Shown one piece after another: positions 31,580-42,883 of a stretch of 64,000 bases of DNA. Where the stretch lies: positions 1,702,046-1,766,045 of the forward strand of contig BCHH01000008.1 of NCBI GenBank assembly GCA_001599595.1, read 5' to 3'. Below the pieces are notes generated by a model. The model searched no databases and was not told the origin of the DNA. It worked only from the letters and a program-made list of their open reading frames with translations. The DNA comes from Beverwykella pulmonaria. Lineage: Eukaryota; Ascomycota; Dothideomycetes; Pleosporales; Melanommataceae. A program made the translations under genes and the position numbers. The stretch's first letter is position 1; each line of letters starts with the position of its first letter.

Positions 31580-32320
31580 CGCCATGCCCCCAGCCCAGCC
31601 TTGCCCTACAAGCACGTTAATTTTAACGCCTATCCTAAAGCTCCTAAAGATTATCTTGCAATTAACCTTAAAGCTGCCTGGCGCAAGGCTAATGAGTACT
31701 ACACTAAGCTTAACAAGTCGCCTGCTTACTATGCTGCTGTCTGCCTTCACCTATACTACAAGTACTACTGTGATAACAGCTGGCGACAAGGTTGACTAGC
31801 TTAACAGAGCCAACATTGGTTTTTAGCAGCTTTGGGCGGAGTATAAGCTGCTGTTGCTACTAGTAGTACGCCTGAGGGCGCCAACAACTAGCAGTATAGA
31901 TGAGGCAATTGGCGCCTTTGTCAACGCCAGCTATGGCAACGCGAGCGACCTTGACGAGTTTGAGCGCTGGAAAAAGCATGAGCCAAAGTGGACAATAGAG
32001 CAGTACTTAGGGGATGGGAATCCTATTAAATACTGGCTACAGCTGCAGCTAAAGTACCCTAACTTGGCGCGGTTTGCGATTGATATAATGTCAATACTAG
32101 TATTAAGTTGTGACTGTGAGCGCATGTTTAGCAAGCTGGGCGACCTCCTTGAGCCTAAACGACGTGCAATTGGATCACAACTCCTTGCAGCAATACAGCT
32201 AGTGAGATTATGGGTTAGAGGCGGCTTTGAGCTGCCTCCAGATGGCCTTGAGAGCGACGTTACTGACGAGCAACTCGCCTGAGAGTACAACCTATCTGAA
32301 TGGGACGCTCCAACTAGCTA
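31580..32320 (+). pseudogene. hAT-family transposase remnant with dimerisation domain
   Basis: Two open pieces lie in different frames, about 31580-31795 and 31854-32282, separated by stops and a frameshift. The second ends in a clear hAT C-terminal dimerisation domain: WLQLQLKYPNLARFAIDIM, then LSCDCERMFSKLGDLLEPKR and LVRLWVRGGF. The first holds W..A..YY..L..S...YAA...HP/LYY-like spacing that precedes that domain in hAT enzymes. The N-terminal zinc finger and catalytic core are missing, so the copy is dead. Short direct and inverted TTGATTGACTTGCTTG-like words on both sides may be remains of element ends. Confidence 0.8.
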
Positions 32321-32619
32321 ATTAGTATACAAAACGGTCTTTTGAGCATTTAATTCATCAAGTTCCAATCAAGCTGCAAGTCAAGCTGCTCCCAAAATGT
32401 CACCAATCTAAGCAAGCCAATCTGAACCCTCTCACGACTCCAAACAAGCCAATCCGAGACCCTAAACTTGCTTAACTTGATCGTTGGCATCACTGGTGTT
32501 AGGAAATCACTCGTATGAGAATGAGAGACTGTAGAAATATCTGGTAGTTGTAGCAAGAGTAGTCGAAGTTATCGATGTAATAGCGGAGCAGTTCTCTGTC
32601 CCGTTGCCCTCTTCTCTTT

Positions 32620-33340
32620 TTGTTATAAAGCAAAGATCATCATACACCGGGTCTCCCGGGCTAAGTTGTATATCACAAGTATTTCCTGGATAGAAGGCCA
32701 ACTGGAACGCAGACTCGCTAGGCCTTGGGGAGAGACTCTTGTCCACGTGCGACCCTTGATCAGTGACTTCATGTTGTTGTGGTCTCTTAAGAGATTAGGT
32801 TGAAAACCGGAATTGTCGAGTTGGGACGAGGCTAGACTACTCATATGTTTAGAGCTTCTTCTAGAGACAGACTGAGATGAACATACCACTATAGTAGTTG
32901 CTTGACTTGTTCTTGAACTCTCATTGCCGTGACTAAGGCACCACCTACGCCGGGTACGCTTATAAGATGACCCGGAGCGAATACCGTCAAGGGATGACCA
33001 GCTACGGGGGGATTCGTGCCTGGCCATACAGTTTCATCTTCTTTGACCACGCCCACCGTGATGATATTGTTGGCGTTCGTTCCGAAATGTTGTGGTACCC
33101 CTTCACCTAGTGGCGGAGCAAATGGTGCATTGCCTGCCGCGACTACAACTGTAACATCATTTTCTTCACACCACTCTAGAAAGGGCCGAAACACCGCATC
33201 GCACTGCTGTCCAGATGGTCCAAGAGGATCCACAACTCCTAAATACCGTGAGTTAAAAGAAATCTGGCATGTTAGGTTCAGTGGTAATGTACCCCAGGAC
33301 ATATTGATCACTGACTTGGCCGCTGGATTTTGGCCAGCCT
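32620..33340 (-). pseudogene. Broken S8 (subtilisin-like) peptidase
   Basis: The minus strand carries SVINMSWG, then a GTACAT...TTAG intron (33292-33239). After it comes VVDPLGPSGQQCDAVFRPFL followed by the oxyanion Asn block VTVVVAAGN. The catalytic Ser region is present as SSRTSQATTIV near 32900-32920, but in another reading frame and with the Gly of GTS changed to Arg. A stop precedes SVINMS. The Asp and His segments are not found upstream, so the gene is truncated as well as frameshifted. It lies between the hAT relic and the SAM-NTPase gene. Confidence 0.7.
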
Positions 33341-33625
33341 ATCTTTTATCTGACCCTTGACAAATTTAAAAATACGCAGAATTATCACGGTCATTGGTTG
33401 AACTGGGGGCCCGTTTTGGAACCTTCCTATGAAATGATGTCATGATGTCTACGTGCACTAATTTCTGACATGCGCGATACACCCATTCATGACAGACCCT
33501 CACCGGAAGTCCAAGCGGAACGGCCCACTGGAGGAAATGCCAAGGGCCAATGAGTTCAGGAAACGCCCAAAAGCCGCTCACTTTGTCAATCAGTCAATCA
33601 GTTTCAATTCGACTCTTCTTGTTCC
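33341..33625. other. Gap between peptidase relic and SAM-NTPase gene
   Basis: 285 bp with no gene. It includes short TCAATCAGTCAATCAG repeats near 33590 and a second TTGATTGAGCTGATTG about 33710, inside the last exon of the next gene. Confidence 0.35.
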
Positions 33626-36003
33626 TCAACTCTTCTTAACTATGAAATCCGCGTCCTCAGGTTCCCAAGCTCGTTTCACTCCCATATACAATTTCCAAAT
33701 ACTCTGATTGATTGAGCTGATTGAAATGTAATGCTCCTTATGGGCAGGGCATTCCTTAGTTTTCCTATGTGGTATGGGCTCGTTGTTTTTCGGGGATATC
33801 CATAAAAAGTGTGGTTCCACTGTAAAATTTTCAAGACCTTTAGTCTATCTATCTCACTTGCTGAAGAATTGCATCCGAGAGTTTGAGTGTTTGTCTGGCC
33901 CTAGCGTGATCTGAAGAGGATACATGAACATTGTTGGTTTATTTTTTGCTGTCTGTGCGCCTTCTACGTCTTTGATTACGGTTATGACCCCATCAATAAA
34001 TTGGAAATTGAATGCTTTGGGTATGTAGAGTGTAGGGCCTTCTGCGCTAGTGTTGAAGGATGGGAATTTATGGCCAAAAAATTTCGTGCTCATTGATTTT
34101 GGAGATCCGTGGATGTTACGGAGGCCGTTTAGCGCCATTGATGCTAAGACAGCTTGCTCTATCATAAAGCCAGCAATAGATGGGTTGTCAATGAGGTCAG
34201 GTACTGCTCTGAAGAAGTACTTATTGTTGTATTTTAATGCGGTCTTTAGTAGCAACGGAGCTACAGCATTGCGGGCTATACTACATGAGTAGTGCCCCAC
34301 AAAATCCTTCTGTTCATTATTATATTCGTCGTAAAAATATTGGAGGTTGATGAGTTCTGGTAAGTCCGTCGATAGCGTGTCAACAATGTCGCCATAGATA
34401 CAAGACATTATATAGTCGTAGTGCCTAAACAAGTTAGTGAAGTTGTGGAAGTAGAATGAGCGCATTATATGAGCGCAAATCGTTCTTGCAACATTTCTTC
34501 TGGATTTTTGACTCAAATTTTGCGGCCTGTTTGCCAATCTGCTGGAAAAACTTAGAGTTTAGATTGATCTTGCCATTTACAGTGCACTGGTCCAAGAACA
34601 GTGGAATGCGGCCAGTAAAGTCTTTGACTTTATACTTTATGTTGTCTTCGACTTTAAACGTCTTGCCGTCTGCTACTTCGACCTTTTCTTTCCGTGCCCA
34701 CTAACCCTCTATTTCCCTCTAAATTATAGTTAGAAACGTCACCTTATTACAAACGAACTTACCTTAGTCAACCCTCTATAGGTATACATCATTTTATAAT
34801 TACTCTGCTCTGTCAACACGCCGAAAATCTGGTGGTCATTTGCTGGTGTGCTGTAGATTCCCTTTGCGCTCCTTACTAAACCTCTTAGTGCTTTACGTAG
34901 TCGCAACTTTTCCTTGCTGGTGGATTCGCCGTCCTTCTTATATATCTCTAGAGCGTTGATTTGATCGATGATATAAACAACATTTGACTGTGTTTTGAGG
35001 AATTTTTGCATCTTGTCCAGGGTGTCTAGCGTCAAGATAGTCTGTTGCTTGCTCTTCTCGTTCGCCCAGGCAAACAACATTACAGCTCTTATATACTTGT
35101 CTGGATCCTTTAGAAATGCCCGACAATCAGGGATGTACACCACGTTTTTTCCTTCAGCTGTCAACAAACAGACTAGGGCAGCCAAAAGATGTGACTTTCC
35201 ATAGCCCCTAGTTCCATAGATGATGATGGCAATATATCTGGGATCATGACAGATACCCTGGAACATGTTAACAAGATTTGTAAACTGCACTTGACCCATA
35301 TAGGTCCACTCCTTCTTGTCATCATTTTTACTAAGTTTGAAACTGACTGGCACCGCGCTACCAACAAAAGGGAAGGGTAATTTGGTGTTAAAGTTAGGAT
35401 CAGAGAATTGTTCAACAATATCTAGGTGAGGAACGACGTGTTTAGAGGGCTGGACGACGGGTGGCTGTTTGAGCTTTTCAATTTTCTGCAAGATAAGCTT
35501 CCTCTGCTGACAAGCATGTTCAGCGACTTGTTGACCATTGGGATTGCTCTCTAGACGCGGCTTTTTAGAAGCAGGGCCGGGCATGTCCGCATCTCCAGCC
35601 TGCTGTATGTTTCCTGTGACTTTGTTAGCTTGCAGCCTACATAGTGTGCGTGGGTGAAGACAGCAAACCTACTCTTCATACCGCTCACTGTAATACTGTT
35701 AGTTTGACGTCTACGTGATGTCTACATGCTGTGCATGACATGAAAGGGTAGTAACTTACTCTCTTTCGCAAGCTCCTTCGTCAGATTTGCGAGCACCATG
35801 GCTATTCCAGGAGATATCCCGCAATCATCTTTGAAGAATTCCCTGTGACCATCACAACTCAAGAAAACCTCCCCGGTGACGTTTGTCGTTCTTAATTTCT
35901 TGCGCACATCCTCATCAAGTAGGGCACCTCGCTTTTGTTCGATCCACTCAATCAGCTCGTCCACACTCCATTTCTCTGCGGGGTTTGTGTCGCTGGCATC
36001 CAT
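33626..36003 (-). pseudogene. SAM + P-loop NTPase + nuclease-like protein (Crinkler/RHS-type), one frameshift
   Basis: Proposed exons are 36003-35760, 35687-35673 (15 nt), 35613-34763, about 34700 to 33862, and 33819-33626. Residues about 12-80 form a SAM-like helical domain (WSVDELIEWIEQ ... GISPGIAMVLANLTKEL). Residues 220-227 are a Walker A, GTRGYGKS, with a Walker B-like VVYIIDQ at 303. After the frameshift comes a helical linker. A C-terminal part follows with FNFQFIDGVITVIKD and MYPLQITLG and an aromatic end (PHFLWI), resembling the restriction-endonuclease fold of Crinkler/retrotransposon-hotspot proteins. A single-base shift near 34500 divides exon 4, so the copy may be inactive, or the base may be a sequencing error. 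The last intron has a GCAAGT donor. Function is inferred: a nucleic-acid-attacking effector or selfish element. Confidence 0.65.
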
Positions 36004-36983
36004 GGCAGTTGATAGGACGGCGGGCGGTAGGCGTAATGAGTGTAGTGGAAAGGAGAGGTGGAGAGCAGAGGCAAGGACCAGCAGGTGTACGAAGCAGGTA
36101 TAGAAGTGGCGGTAGACGATGGGGAGGATAGGGGGAAGAAGAGTTGAAAAGCTTTGTCAGAGATGAAAAGAAGTTGCAAACAAAGGCTAAGCTTTGTTGG
36201 TGTCGGCCTGTGAGTCACTTCTGTGTTTGCTCATGTGACTCACTTCCGTGTTTGCTCATGTGACTCATCTTTATGTTTGCGATTCACTATCTTGGCAGGC
36301 TCCTAGCGTGCCTGGCAAGACTATAGATATCTCTTCGGTAGTTCCTCTGTAGAATCAATATCAATTATCTTCCTTTCTATCTACTCCGTCACATCTCGAC
36401 AGTTGGAGATGAAGAGAAGTAGCAAACAAGCTTGGCAAATGGCACGGTGGTTCCCAAGAAATGTCCCGAGATTTCGGGTCGATTTAGTTGAATAAACGCT
36501 GGGCAAGGCGGCATCGTTTATGCTGGCGACTAGGCATGCGCGGTGTAGTGTGGTGGAGTGACCAGCCTGCGCACAAGCCACCCAAATTATTGCGGGCCCA
36601 ACCACTCCAACTAGAAGAGGCGCATTGCGCATTACAGTATTGCATCATTTGGTCATAGATTGTGCCGTCTCTCCCACGCTGTCGCCCTCGTTCTTTTCAT
36701 TCGTCTCGCCCTGCAATTGTGTCTTCGAACCCGTCATTCATTGTGCAGCTGTGTTTGCATCCCCCCCCCCCCCCCCCTCCCGGCAACTTTGTTGTGCCGG
36801 CATCTCCGGCCAAGCTCCCCGCCAGGAACCGCGGTCAACACTGTCGTAGTCGCAACACAGTCGCCCCCAGCGACGCGCAGCCCTCGACCCTCGAGCCCAC
36901 AACAACCACCACCAAATCGCCCACCCCTCAACGCCGAAGACTGGCGCTTCAGTCGCTGCACTTGCTACCCGCAAGCCTTCACC
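36004..36983. other. Divergent region with 25-bp tandem repeats and a poly-C tract
   Basis: The stretch separates the SAM-NTPase gene from the gene at 36984. It holds a 3 x 25-bp tandem array (36209-36283) and a run of 17 C (36761-36777). The last 200 bp are C-rich and probably the 5' UTR of the next gene. Frames here are shadows or untranslated. Confidence 0.5.
36209..36283 (+). repeat. Three tandem 25-bp units
   Basis: Units start TGTGAGTCACTTCTGTGTTT, TGTGACTCACTTCCGTGTTT and TGTGACTCATCTTTATGTTT. Each contains a TGA(G/C)TCA core, the AP-1/Gcn4-type palindrome. They lie about 200 bp upstream of the SAM-NTPase start and may be regulatory. Confidence 0.85.
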
Positions 36984-37565
36984 ATGCCCGCACTCCCCAT
37001 TGCGACCGCACCACAATCGGATAGCCTTGCGCCGCGCCAGCTCGATCTCGAGACCCTCGCCGCGCGACAGCCAGCAATTGATTCCACCGCCCCCAATGCG
37101 CTCCTTGCACGACGGAGCCTTATACAGCCCGGCGTCATTCCCACATACTACAACTTCAGCGGTCCCACCCCGGGCACAGTGGTCGGCATCGTCCTCGGCA
37201 GCGTCGCAGCCTTCCTACTGATCGTATGGCTGCTCTATTCCCTCACGCTGCTGGGTGGCTATGGCGGTACCGCTACCATTGCCGGAGACGAAGAGATTGT
37301 TGTGCGGCGGAGGCGCGGGTCGCAAAACAATTCGGGTCGGTCGCGTCGGAGTACCCGCACCGAAGTGCGCGAATACAGCATGAGCCCAGCGAGAAGGGAG
37401 CACGTTATCGTCGAGGAGAGGAGGCGCACTGCACCAAGACCTCGCAGCATTGTAGTAGAAGAGAGGATCAGAGTGCCAGGCGACAACATTGTAGAGGTCA
37501 CCGAGGAGCACGATGAGTACCGCACGAGAAGGGGCAGCGCCCGGCGGAGCAGCGGATATCGGTGA
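36984..37565 (+). CDS. Single-pass membrane protein with arginine-rich cytosolic tail
   Basis: A single exon of 193 codons from the ATG at 36984 (context TTCACCATGCC). Residues about 60-95 contain a transmembrane span (TVVGIVLGSVAAFLLIVWLLYSLTLL). It is preceded by a short Pro/Thr extracellular part and followed by GGYGG and a strongly basic tail rich in RRR, RS and EERR. No signal peptide is evident, so the span itself may act as signal anchor. Similar GIVLGSVAA... + charged tail proteins are common unknowns in Pezizomycotina. No function is assigned. Confidence 0.7.
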   Translation: MPALPIATAPQSDSLAPRQLDLETLAARQPAIDSTAPNALLARRSLIQPGVIPTYYNFSGPTPGTVVGIVLGSVAAFLLIVWLLYSLTLLGGYGGTATIAGDEEIVVRRRRGSQNNSGRSRRSTRTEVREYSMSPARREHVIVEERRRTAPRPRSIVVEERIRVPGDNIVEVTEEHDEYRTRRGSARRSSGYR

Positions 37566-40186
37566 GTTTATGCTAGACGTCCGTTCTTGTGGATAGGAGC
37601 TAATTCCAGCAGTTGAAATGAACCTTCACATGAACATCGCGTCGATCAACACAACACAAGAACACTAGGTCAGCTAAACTGCAGCCCCGCCCTATGAGGG
37701 CCGACACCTAGAATCGCAAGAGCTACCCTTGCAGTACCCGTTCTTTTTTTTTTCTGTCTTTATTACCCGCGCGCCTCCGGCTTGTGCACACACCACCCTG
37801 CTTTCAAATCCTGGTATGACCTACACAGCTCTTATTTGTACACTACTTCGGCGTCTTTCTACCACGAGGCGTTTACGGCGGAAGCGAATGTCGGACATGG
37901 ATATGGACATGGACATGACGTACATCCGAGCATGGTCATGAAGGCGTATATATCGGGCGATAGGTAATGTGGCAAAGATAAGGACGAATTGCCAGAGAAG
38001 TAGTGAAAGACTTTGTCTGTTCCACGTTCCAAGTATCTATATAGTAAATTTTCCAGATCTGAATAGGTCTTGTAGGTCTTGTTCACTCTTACCCCCCCCC
38101 CCGCGGTTCCCATCGTTGACTACACATGAGCTGCTTCTTCAATTCCAACATCACTTCCGCAATTGACCAAACCGGACCAAATTTGTCCCGAAAATCCGCG
38201 ATGAAGCCAGTATCTACGGAGAGAAACGTTCTACTCAGCTCTAGTGTTAATCCAAAACGACCCAGCCCTGCTTCACGTGACTTCGGCATTACTCCTCCCT
38301 CTTCGTGTCGCTGTGCACTTTCGACTCGCAACTCTCCATGAATGGTGCTACTCTACCCGGCTTGATACACTGTCTCAACCCAACATTCGGGACCGACCGG
38401 GATGAGGTGTCGATGCAGAGAGCTCTTCTTTTAAGTCCCGACAACACTCTCTTTGAATCACCCGCTAATCTTGTAATTGACTACATCAACGATGCTCCAT
38501 TGATCGGCAACAAAAAGAACTCCGCATTCATCGGTAGAACTGTAACGAGCTATCGTTGCCTATTTGAAAGAGGACCGACAGGATCTGGTCCGGGTCTCGA
38601 CTTCGATGTGCAAGCAACCCCTTAACCGTACCCTCCCCACTCCACATCTGCCACAGACATACTACTGCTCGGCTTCGATTCTTCAATTAGCCTATCTATT
38701 ACAGCCACTCTATTTTGAAGTTTTGTCAATTTGAAATAGCTAGCGACAGACTGGATTTTACATCAGGTCACGTCAGACAATGCTCCTGGTCTATATTTTC
38801 TAACCCAGTGACTGCACTCCACTCCCTCGAAAAGCTCTGACTTTAAAACTGACGAATGCTATTCATTACATTATGATCATTTCCTGTCATCTCTACTTTC
38901 GATTCTGGTCCCTATACCAAGTTTCCGAGGCTTCATGAAACTCACAGTTCTGAGACTTACAGATGCAGGCGCTGCTGGGCATCATATCATAAGGTCTTCC
39001 ACATTAGTTCAACCCGAAGAGCACACCACTTTTTCATCTTTGAGCAAGGCTCTACCTCCGAGCATTCAGTACTTTGACCAATTTTGCTGGTGGGACCATA
39101 ACTTTACATTATTGGGATTCTATCTAGAAAAAAGTGAAAGAGGCATCTGGACTTCCAACGTTGCGGGCCGTGGCTCGTTTCAGTTACAACCACGATGACC
39201 TACAAACTTGGATAGGTTGTACAAGCAAGTAGCGCTGGGTAATACCGCAATGAACTCTTTAATAGATAGGGCTTTTTCTATGTCTTTCCACGGCTTCCTA
39301 TTAATCTTGACCGACATTTCGCATCAAATTGCTATCTACATGGTCTACACTGGAAGTCTCCGGGAAGCTAACCTTCATGTCAAAATTTTCTCGGGTGTAG
39401 GTTTCTAAAAGGCTCTAGAAATATTATCCGCAAACGTAGCCACGCTGCTACTATTTCTTTCCACCACCTCTCAGGAAGAACCACCCTCACCCCGTCAAAA
39501 GTAAGTTCTTTTTGTTTCTCTCCATCACCGTTGCAAGCATATTTCAACCCCAAATCCACCTTATGCTTACGCGTATTAGCCACGACGTTTTATCAAGTGG
39601 AGTATTCCTAAGAAGTCGTCAAATAAAAGATTATCATGTTTATTGGTATCTCAATTGGGATAATTATATTTTCCAGTAATTCAATATAACATGTTTTACT
39701 CTACCTTATTAGGCATGGTGTTTTTTCTTTGGTACTTGTGAAGGGCCAACGAGGCCAAAATGGCAGCCCAAAAGAAGCTTCCCGAAGCATAAAATTTGCT
39801 CAATTACTAATTTCACACGCCTAATTTACAGTTTTACATAGTGCTCGGGTTCCTTTTCAATGTGATGGCAGCTTCACGGCACTTGTACTACCGGTATCAA
39901 CTGGCTATTCTTCACTGCTTGACATACATGATCGCACCACCTTGTCGACACTGTCAATGAACTCGGAGATAGATTTGAATCTGAGAGTCAGTCTAGACTG
40001 TATCGTGTCAGTTATTTGTAAGAAGAGGTCGCATCAGACCAGGCTGTGGAGCACACATTGCCAAGCTATGATAGGCGAAAGGGGACTAGCGGGTTATTTG
40101 GCCTTTCTCGGCTTTCCCAGCCGCAAACCTTCAGCCTTTATCCCCCAATACCTTTGGCTTGCTTCCTGCTCTTTATATTATAGTCA
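37566..40186. other. Long intergenic stretch, no gene recognised
   Basis: 2.6 kb without a recognisable gene. Frames at 38305-38625 and 38935-39198 are open but have no domain or splice partners. A GGACAT-type hexamer repeat (about 37893-37918) and a C run near 38093 are simple repeats. AT-rich sequence at 39580-39720 may be old decayed repeat DNA. Confidence 0.4.
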
Positions 40187-41386
40187 ATGTACTCACCACC
40201 CGAATCCTCTAAATTCATAAATGCTGCTCTTAAAAGATCTCTTGCAGGCCGCACTACCAAACACCATCACGTAGACACTCACTCGTCAACAAAAGTAAAC
40301 GGATTCTGCCTGATGGCGAGGCTCCCCTCAAAGTCGATCAAAAGATTGGATTCTACTACCACCGGACTATCGGGCCTACCAACGGAACTCATCCAGCAAA
40401 TACTGGCCGAAATACCTTCAGAGGGAAGAAGGAAAACCTTGTGCAGCCTTTGTCTAACGTCACGACGCCTACACTCGATCGCCAAAGAGCACCTATACTC
40501 TTCTCTCCGCTTTTGCATGGTTGAAGGCACAAAGCTTACATTTCCGCTCTTCCGCACGTTAAATGTACAACCCGAGTTGCGACAGTGGACAAAATCATTT
40601 ACACACAAGTCCAGTGAAGAGAATCCAGGGGCTGCATGGGACAAAAGGGTTGTTCAGCGATTTCTTGCCGCCCCGGAGGCCGCAAATTTACCCAGTTTCT
40701 CAATTCTCAGAGCTAAACGCGGACGTAGTGATCTCGATGTGGCGGCGGCTCATTTACTTCTCCTCCTCCCGAACCTTCGACACATCTCTGTGTATGTGGA
40801 TGAGACCAACGATTGGGACGAAGGCGAAGGCATTGACGTTCCATACAGTCACGTAGTGGAGATTCTCAACTTCGCTGGCACTACGGCTTCACCAGTGCCT
40901 GGCTTCCACGGCTTCCCGTTATTGACGACACTGGAACTCTCGTTCCGCCGTTGGGCGCCCGATGTAATAAATGGAAGTTTCCTTCTTATACCGTCACTGC
41001 GAAAGGTCCGCTTGCAACAAGCCAAGTTCAAAGACGAATGGAAATGCCCGCCATATTCCTCGCCGGTCACGGATCTCCACTTAGACACATACAACCCCTG
41101 GAAATTCAACATCAGCGGCAAGCTTGTTACGATTCTAGAGAGCTTCGTCCACCTCAAGAGATTTGCGATGAATAGAATTGTCGGACATCCCTCTATCGTT
41201 GTATCTGCATTAGAGGTCCAGAAGCACGCTCTCGAGACGGTCGAACTTTGGGGTGTAGAAGCCCACGTGGCGACGTCGAAAGCTCTGGTATTCACTCCTG
41301 GGTTGCGCAACGATGAGCCTCTTACCTTCTCGCGACTGCACAGCTTTCCAAGGCTGAAGTCGTTGACCATGACGATGCGGTCGTGA
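40187..41386 (+). CDS. F-box / leucine-rich-repeat-like protein
   Basis: A single exon of 399 codons, or 357 if translation begins at the ATG at 40313, which lies just before the F-box. The F-box is LSGLPTELIQQILAEIPSEG ... LCLTSRRLHSIAKEHLYSSL, near residues 61-102. The rest has irregular leucine-rich repeats (LLLLLPNLRHISVY, FPLLTTLELSF, LIPSLRKVRL, LETVELWG, FPRLKSLTM). Such proteins recruit substrates to SCF ubiquitin ligases through Skp1. The same frame continues for 69 codons after the TGA at 41384-41386, so the C-terminus may be truncated by a nonsense change. Both start codons have weak context. Confidence 0.75.
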   Translation: MYSPPESSKFINAALKRSLAGRTTKHHHVDTHSSTKVNGFCLMARLPSKSIKRLDSTTTGLSGLPTELIQQILAEIPSEGRRKTLCSLCLTSRRLHSIAKEHLYSSLRFCMVEGTKLTFPLFRTLNVQPELRQWTKSFTHKSSEENPGAAWDKRVVQRFLAAPEAANLPSFSILRAKRGRSDLDVAAAHLLLLLPNLRHISVYVDETNDWDEGEGIDVPYSHVVEILNFAGTTASPVPGFHGFPLLTTLELSFRRWAPDVINGSFLLIPSLRKVRLQQAKFKDEWKCPPYSSPVTDLHLDTYNPWKFNISGKLVTILESFVHLKRFAMNRIVGHPSIVVSALEVQKHALETVELWGVEAHVATSKALVFTPGLRNDEPLTFSRLHSFPRLKSLTMTMRS

Positions 41387-42883
41387 AGACTCCAATTTCC
41401 TGCGGATATGTATCTCCCCGTGTATCGGTTACTTTCACTGGCCTTCTGCCTCTTGACAATTTGTTCTTCTGTGATCGGTCTCAATAGATGCCTCGACTTC
41501 ACTCTGCAGCTTCCGGGGGACGTAGACGGTCAGTCGGTGCTTCAATGCCCGAGCTTTCCAGTGCTGACCAGTTTGAGCATTTCATTCGGAATGTAGCAGC
41601 TAGATAGTGTGGAGGAAGTTTCTTCCCACCCTCTCTACGCAGTATTCACATAGTTTTAAGAGCCAAAGGCCACAATTGCACTATATGCTGGGCTTCGTAT
41701 CCTACCATCACGCTGTGCCCAAAGACTACCATTCGGTCCATTGCCTTACAAATCCAATTCTTCAGTAACTACATATTGTTCTGTTCAGCCCTTAATACCT
41801 GCGCCTTTCTGATTCACGAGTATTGGGTGCGATCAATCAACATTGACCTTCTGATTTAGTAGTAGCGTCTTTGGGCAAGTGACTTGGTTGCACTAGCCGC
41901 CCAAGATGAACAACTCGCTCTTGTGAAAGGCTCTATCGAAAATTTATACCTCTAGACTCATAAATAAAAATTTTGTTTGACCTATCCCATTACCCACTAA
42001 AATGATTGCTACCTCCAAAGAACGAATGTCGTGATCTCTGGGATTTCAATTTTCGTCCTTAGTGTAAGAGGAATTAATCACCCCGGCAACTAGTTAAAAA
42101 AAGTTATGGTGAATCGACCATCTTATTTCCACGAATGCTCAAGCATCTCTTTGGCCATTGACTATGTCTATATTGGGATATTTTACATCTATAACTATTA
42201 TCAGGCTATTAACTGGGACAAAGTGACCGCACCCACGACCCAACTTGGTTCGTTGGTACAGCCACGTTGACTCAGCAAAAATACGACCGGCTCAACTTCG
42301 GCTCAATTTGCTCACACTTGCACCGCCTCAACTCAGGCCCTGCTCAAGCTCGCTCACGGTCAGCTCAAGCTCAATCGTGGTCGCTCAGGCTCGAATCTGA
42401 CTGCCTCAGGCTGCTCATGCTCTCGCTCAGTCTCGGCCCCTCGTCATCTGAGCAGCCACCCCCTGTATGCGCTGAGAAAAATGTCAAGTCGACGCGACCC
42501 TGTTGGGGGTCCCAGTTTCGGGATCCCCCTTCAGAGAACGCCTGGAGGTGATTCATCATCGCCGGCGGCTTGCTGGTGCAGTAGGATGGGTCCATTGGGC
42601 ATGAGGCGTTTCTCAAAGCTGTGTATGTATGTGGATGCTGGTGGTTGGACTATATCTATGGCGTCGTCCTGTCTCTCTTTCATGCCATGTCAAGCAGAAA
42701 GAGCTTTTACCGCTCTCTAAAATCTTCAGCTGATACGGTTGTTCATTATCGAACCTGTCTCCTTATTCTTCGTGTCCCTTCGTCCCCTTGAGACACGAAG
42801 TTCAACCGACCGTCTATACACCCTCCTTCATCTTGCTTACAAGAGGGTCACTACTTATATCACATCTCTTCTCTGGTCAGACG
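41387..42883. other. Region between F-box gene and DUF3435 relic
   Basis: About 1.5 kb. The first 210 bp continue the F-box frame after its stop. 41600-42250 is AT-rich and empty. 42285-42445 is a low-complexity block rich in GCTCA words. No complete gene was seen. If the DUF3435 gene once headed a Starship, the element's left end should lie in this stretch, but I could not identify it. Confidence 0.4.
42285..42445 (+). repeat. GCTCA-rich low-complexity tract
   Basis: The pentamer GCTCA and its close variants (CCTCA, TCTCG) recur about every 8-12 bp with no fixed longer unit, for example GGTCAGCTCAAGCTCAATCG. It looks like a degenerate short-period repeat. Confidence 0.6.

Noticed and set aside
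38305..39198. Two open plus frames in the 37.6-40.2 kb gap
   Set aside because: They lack domains, have no consistent intron linking them, and read like random open frames.
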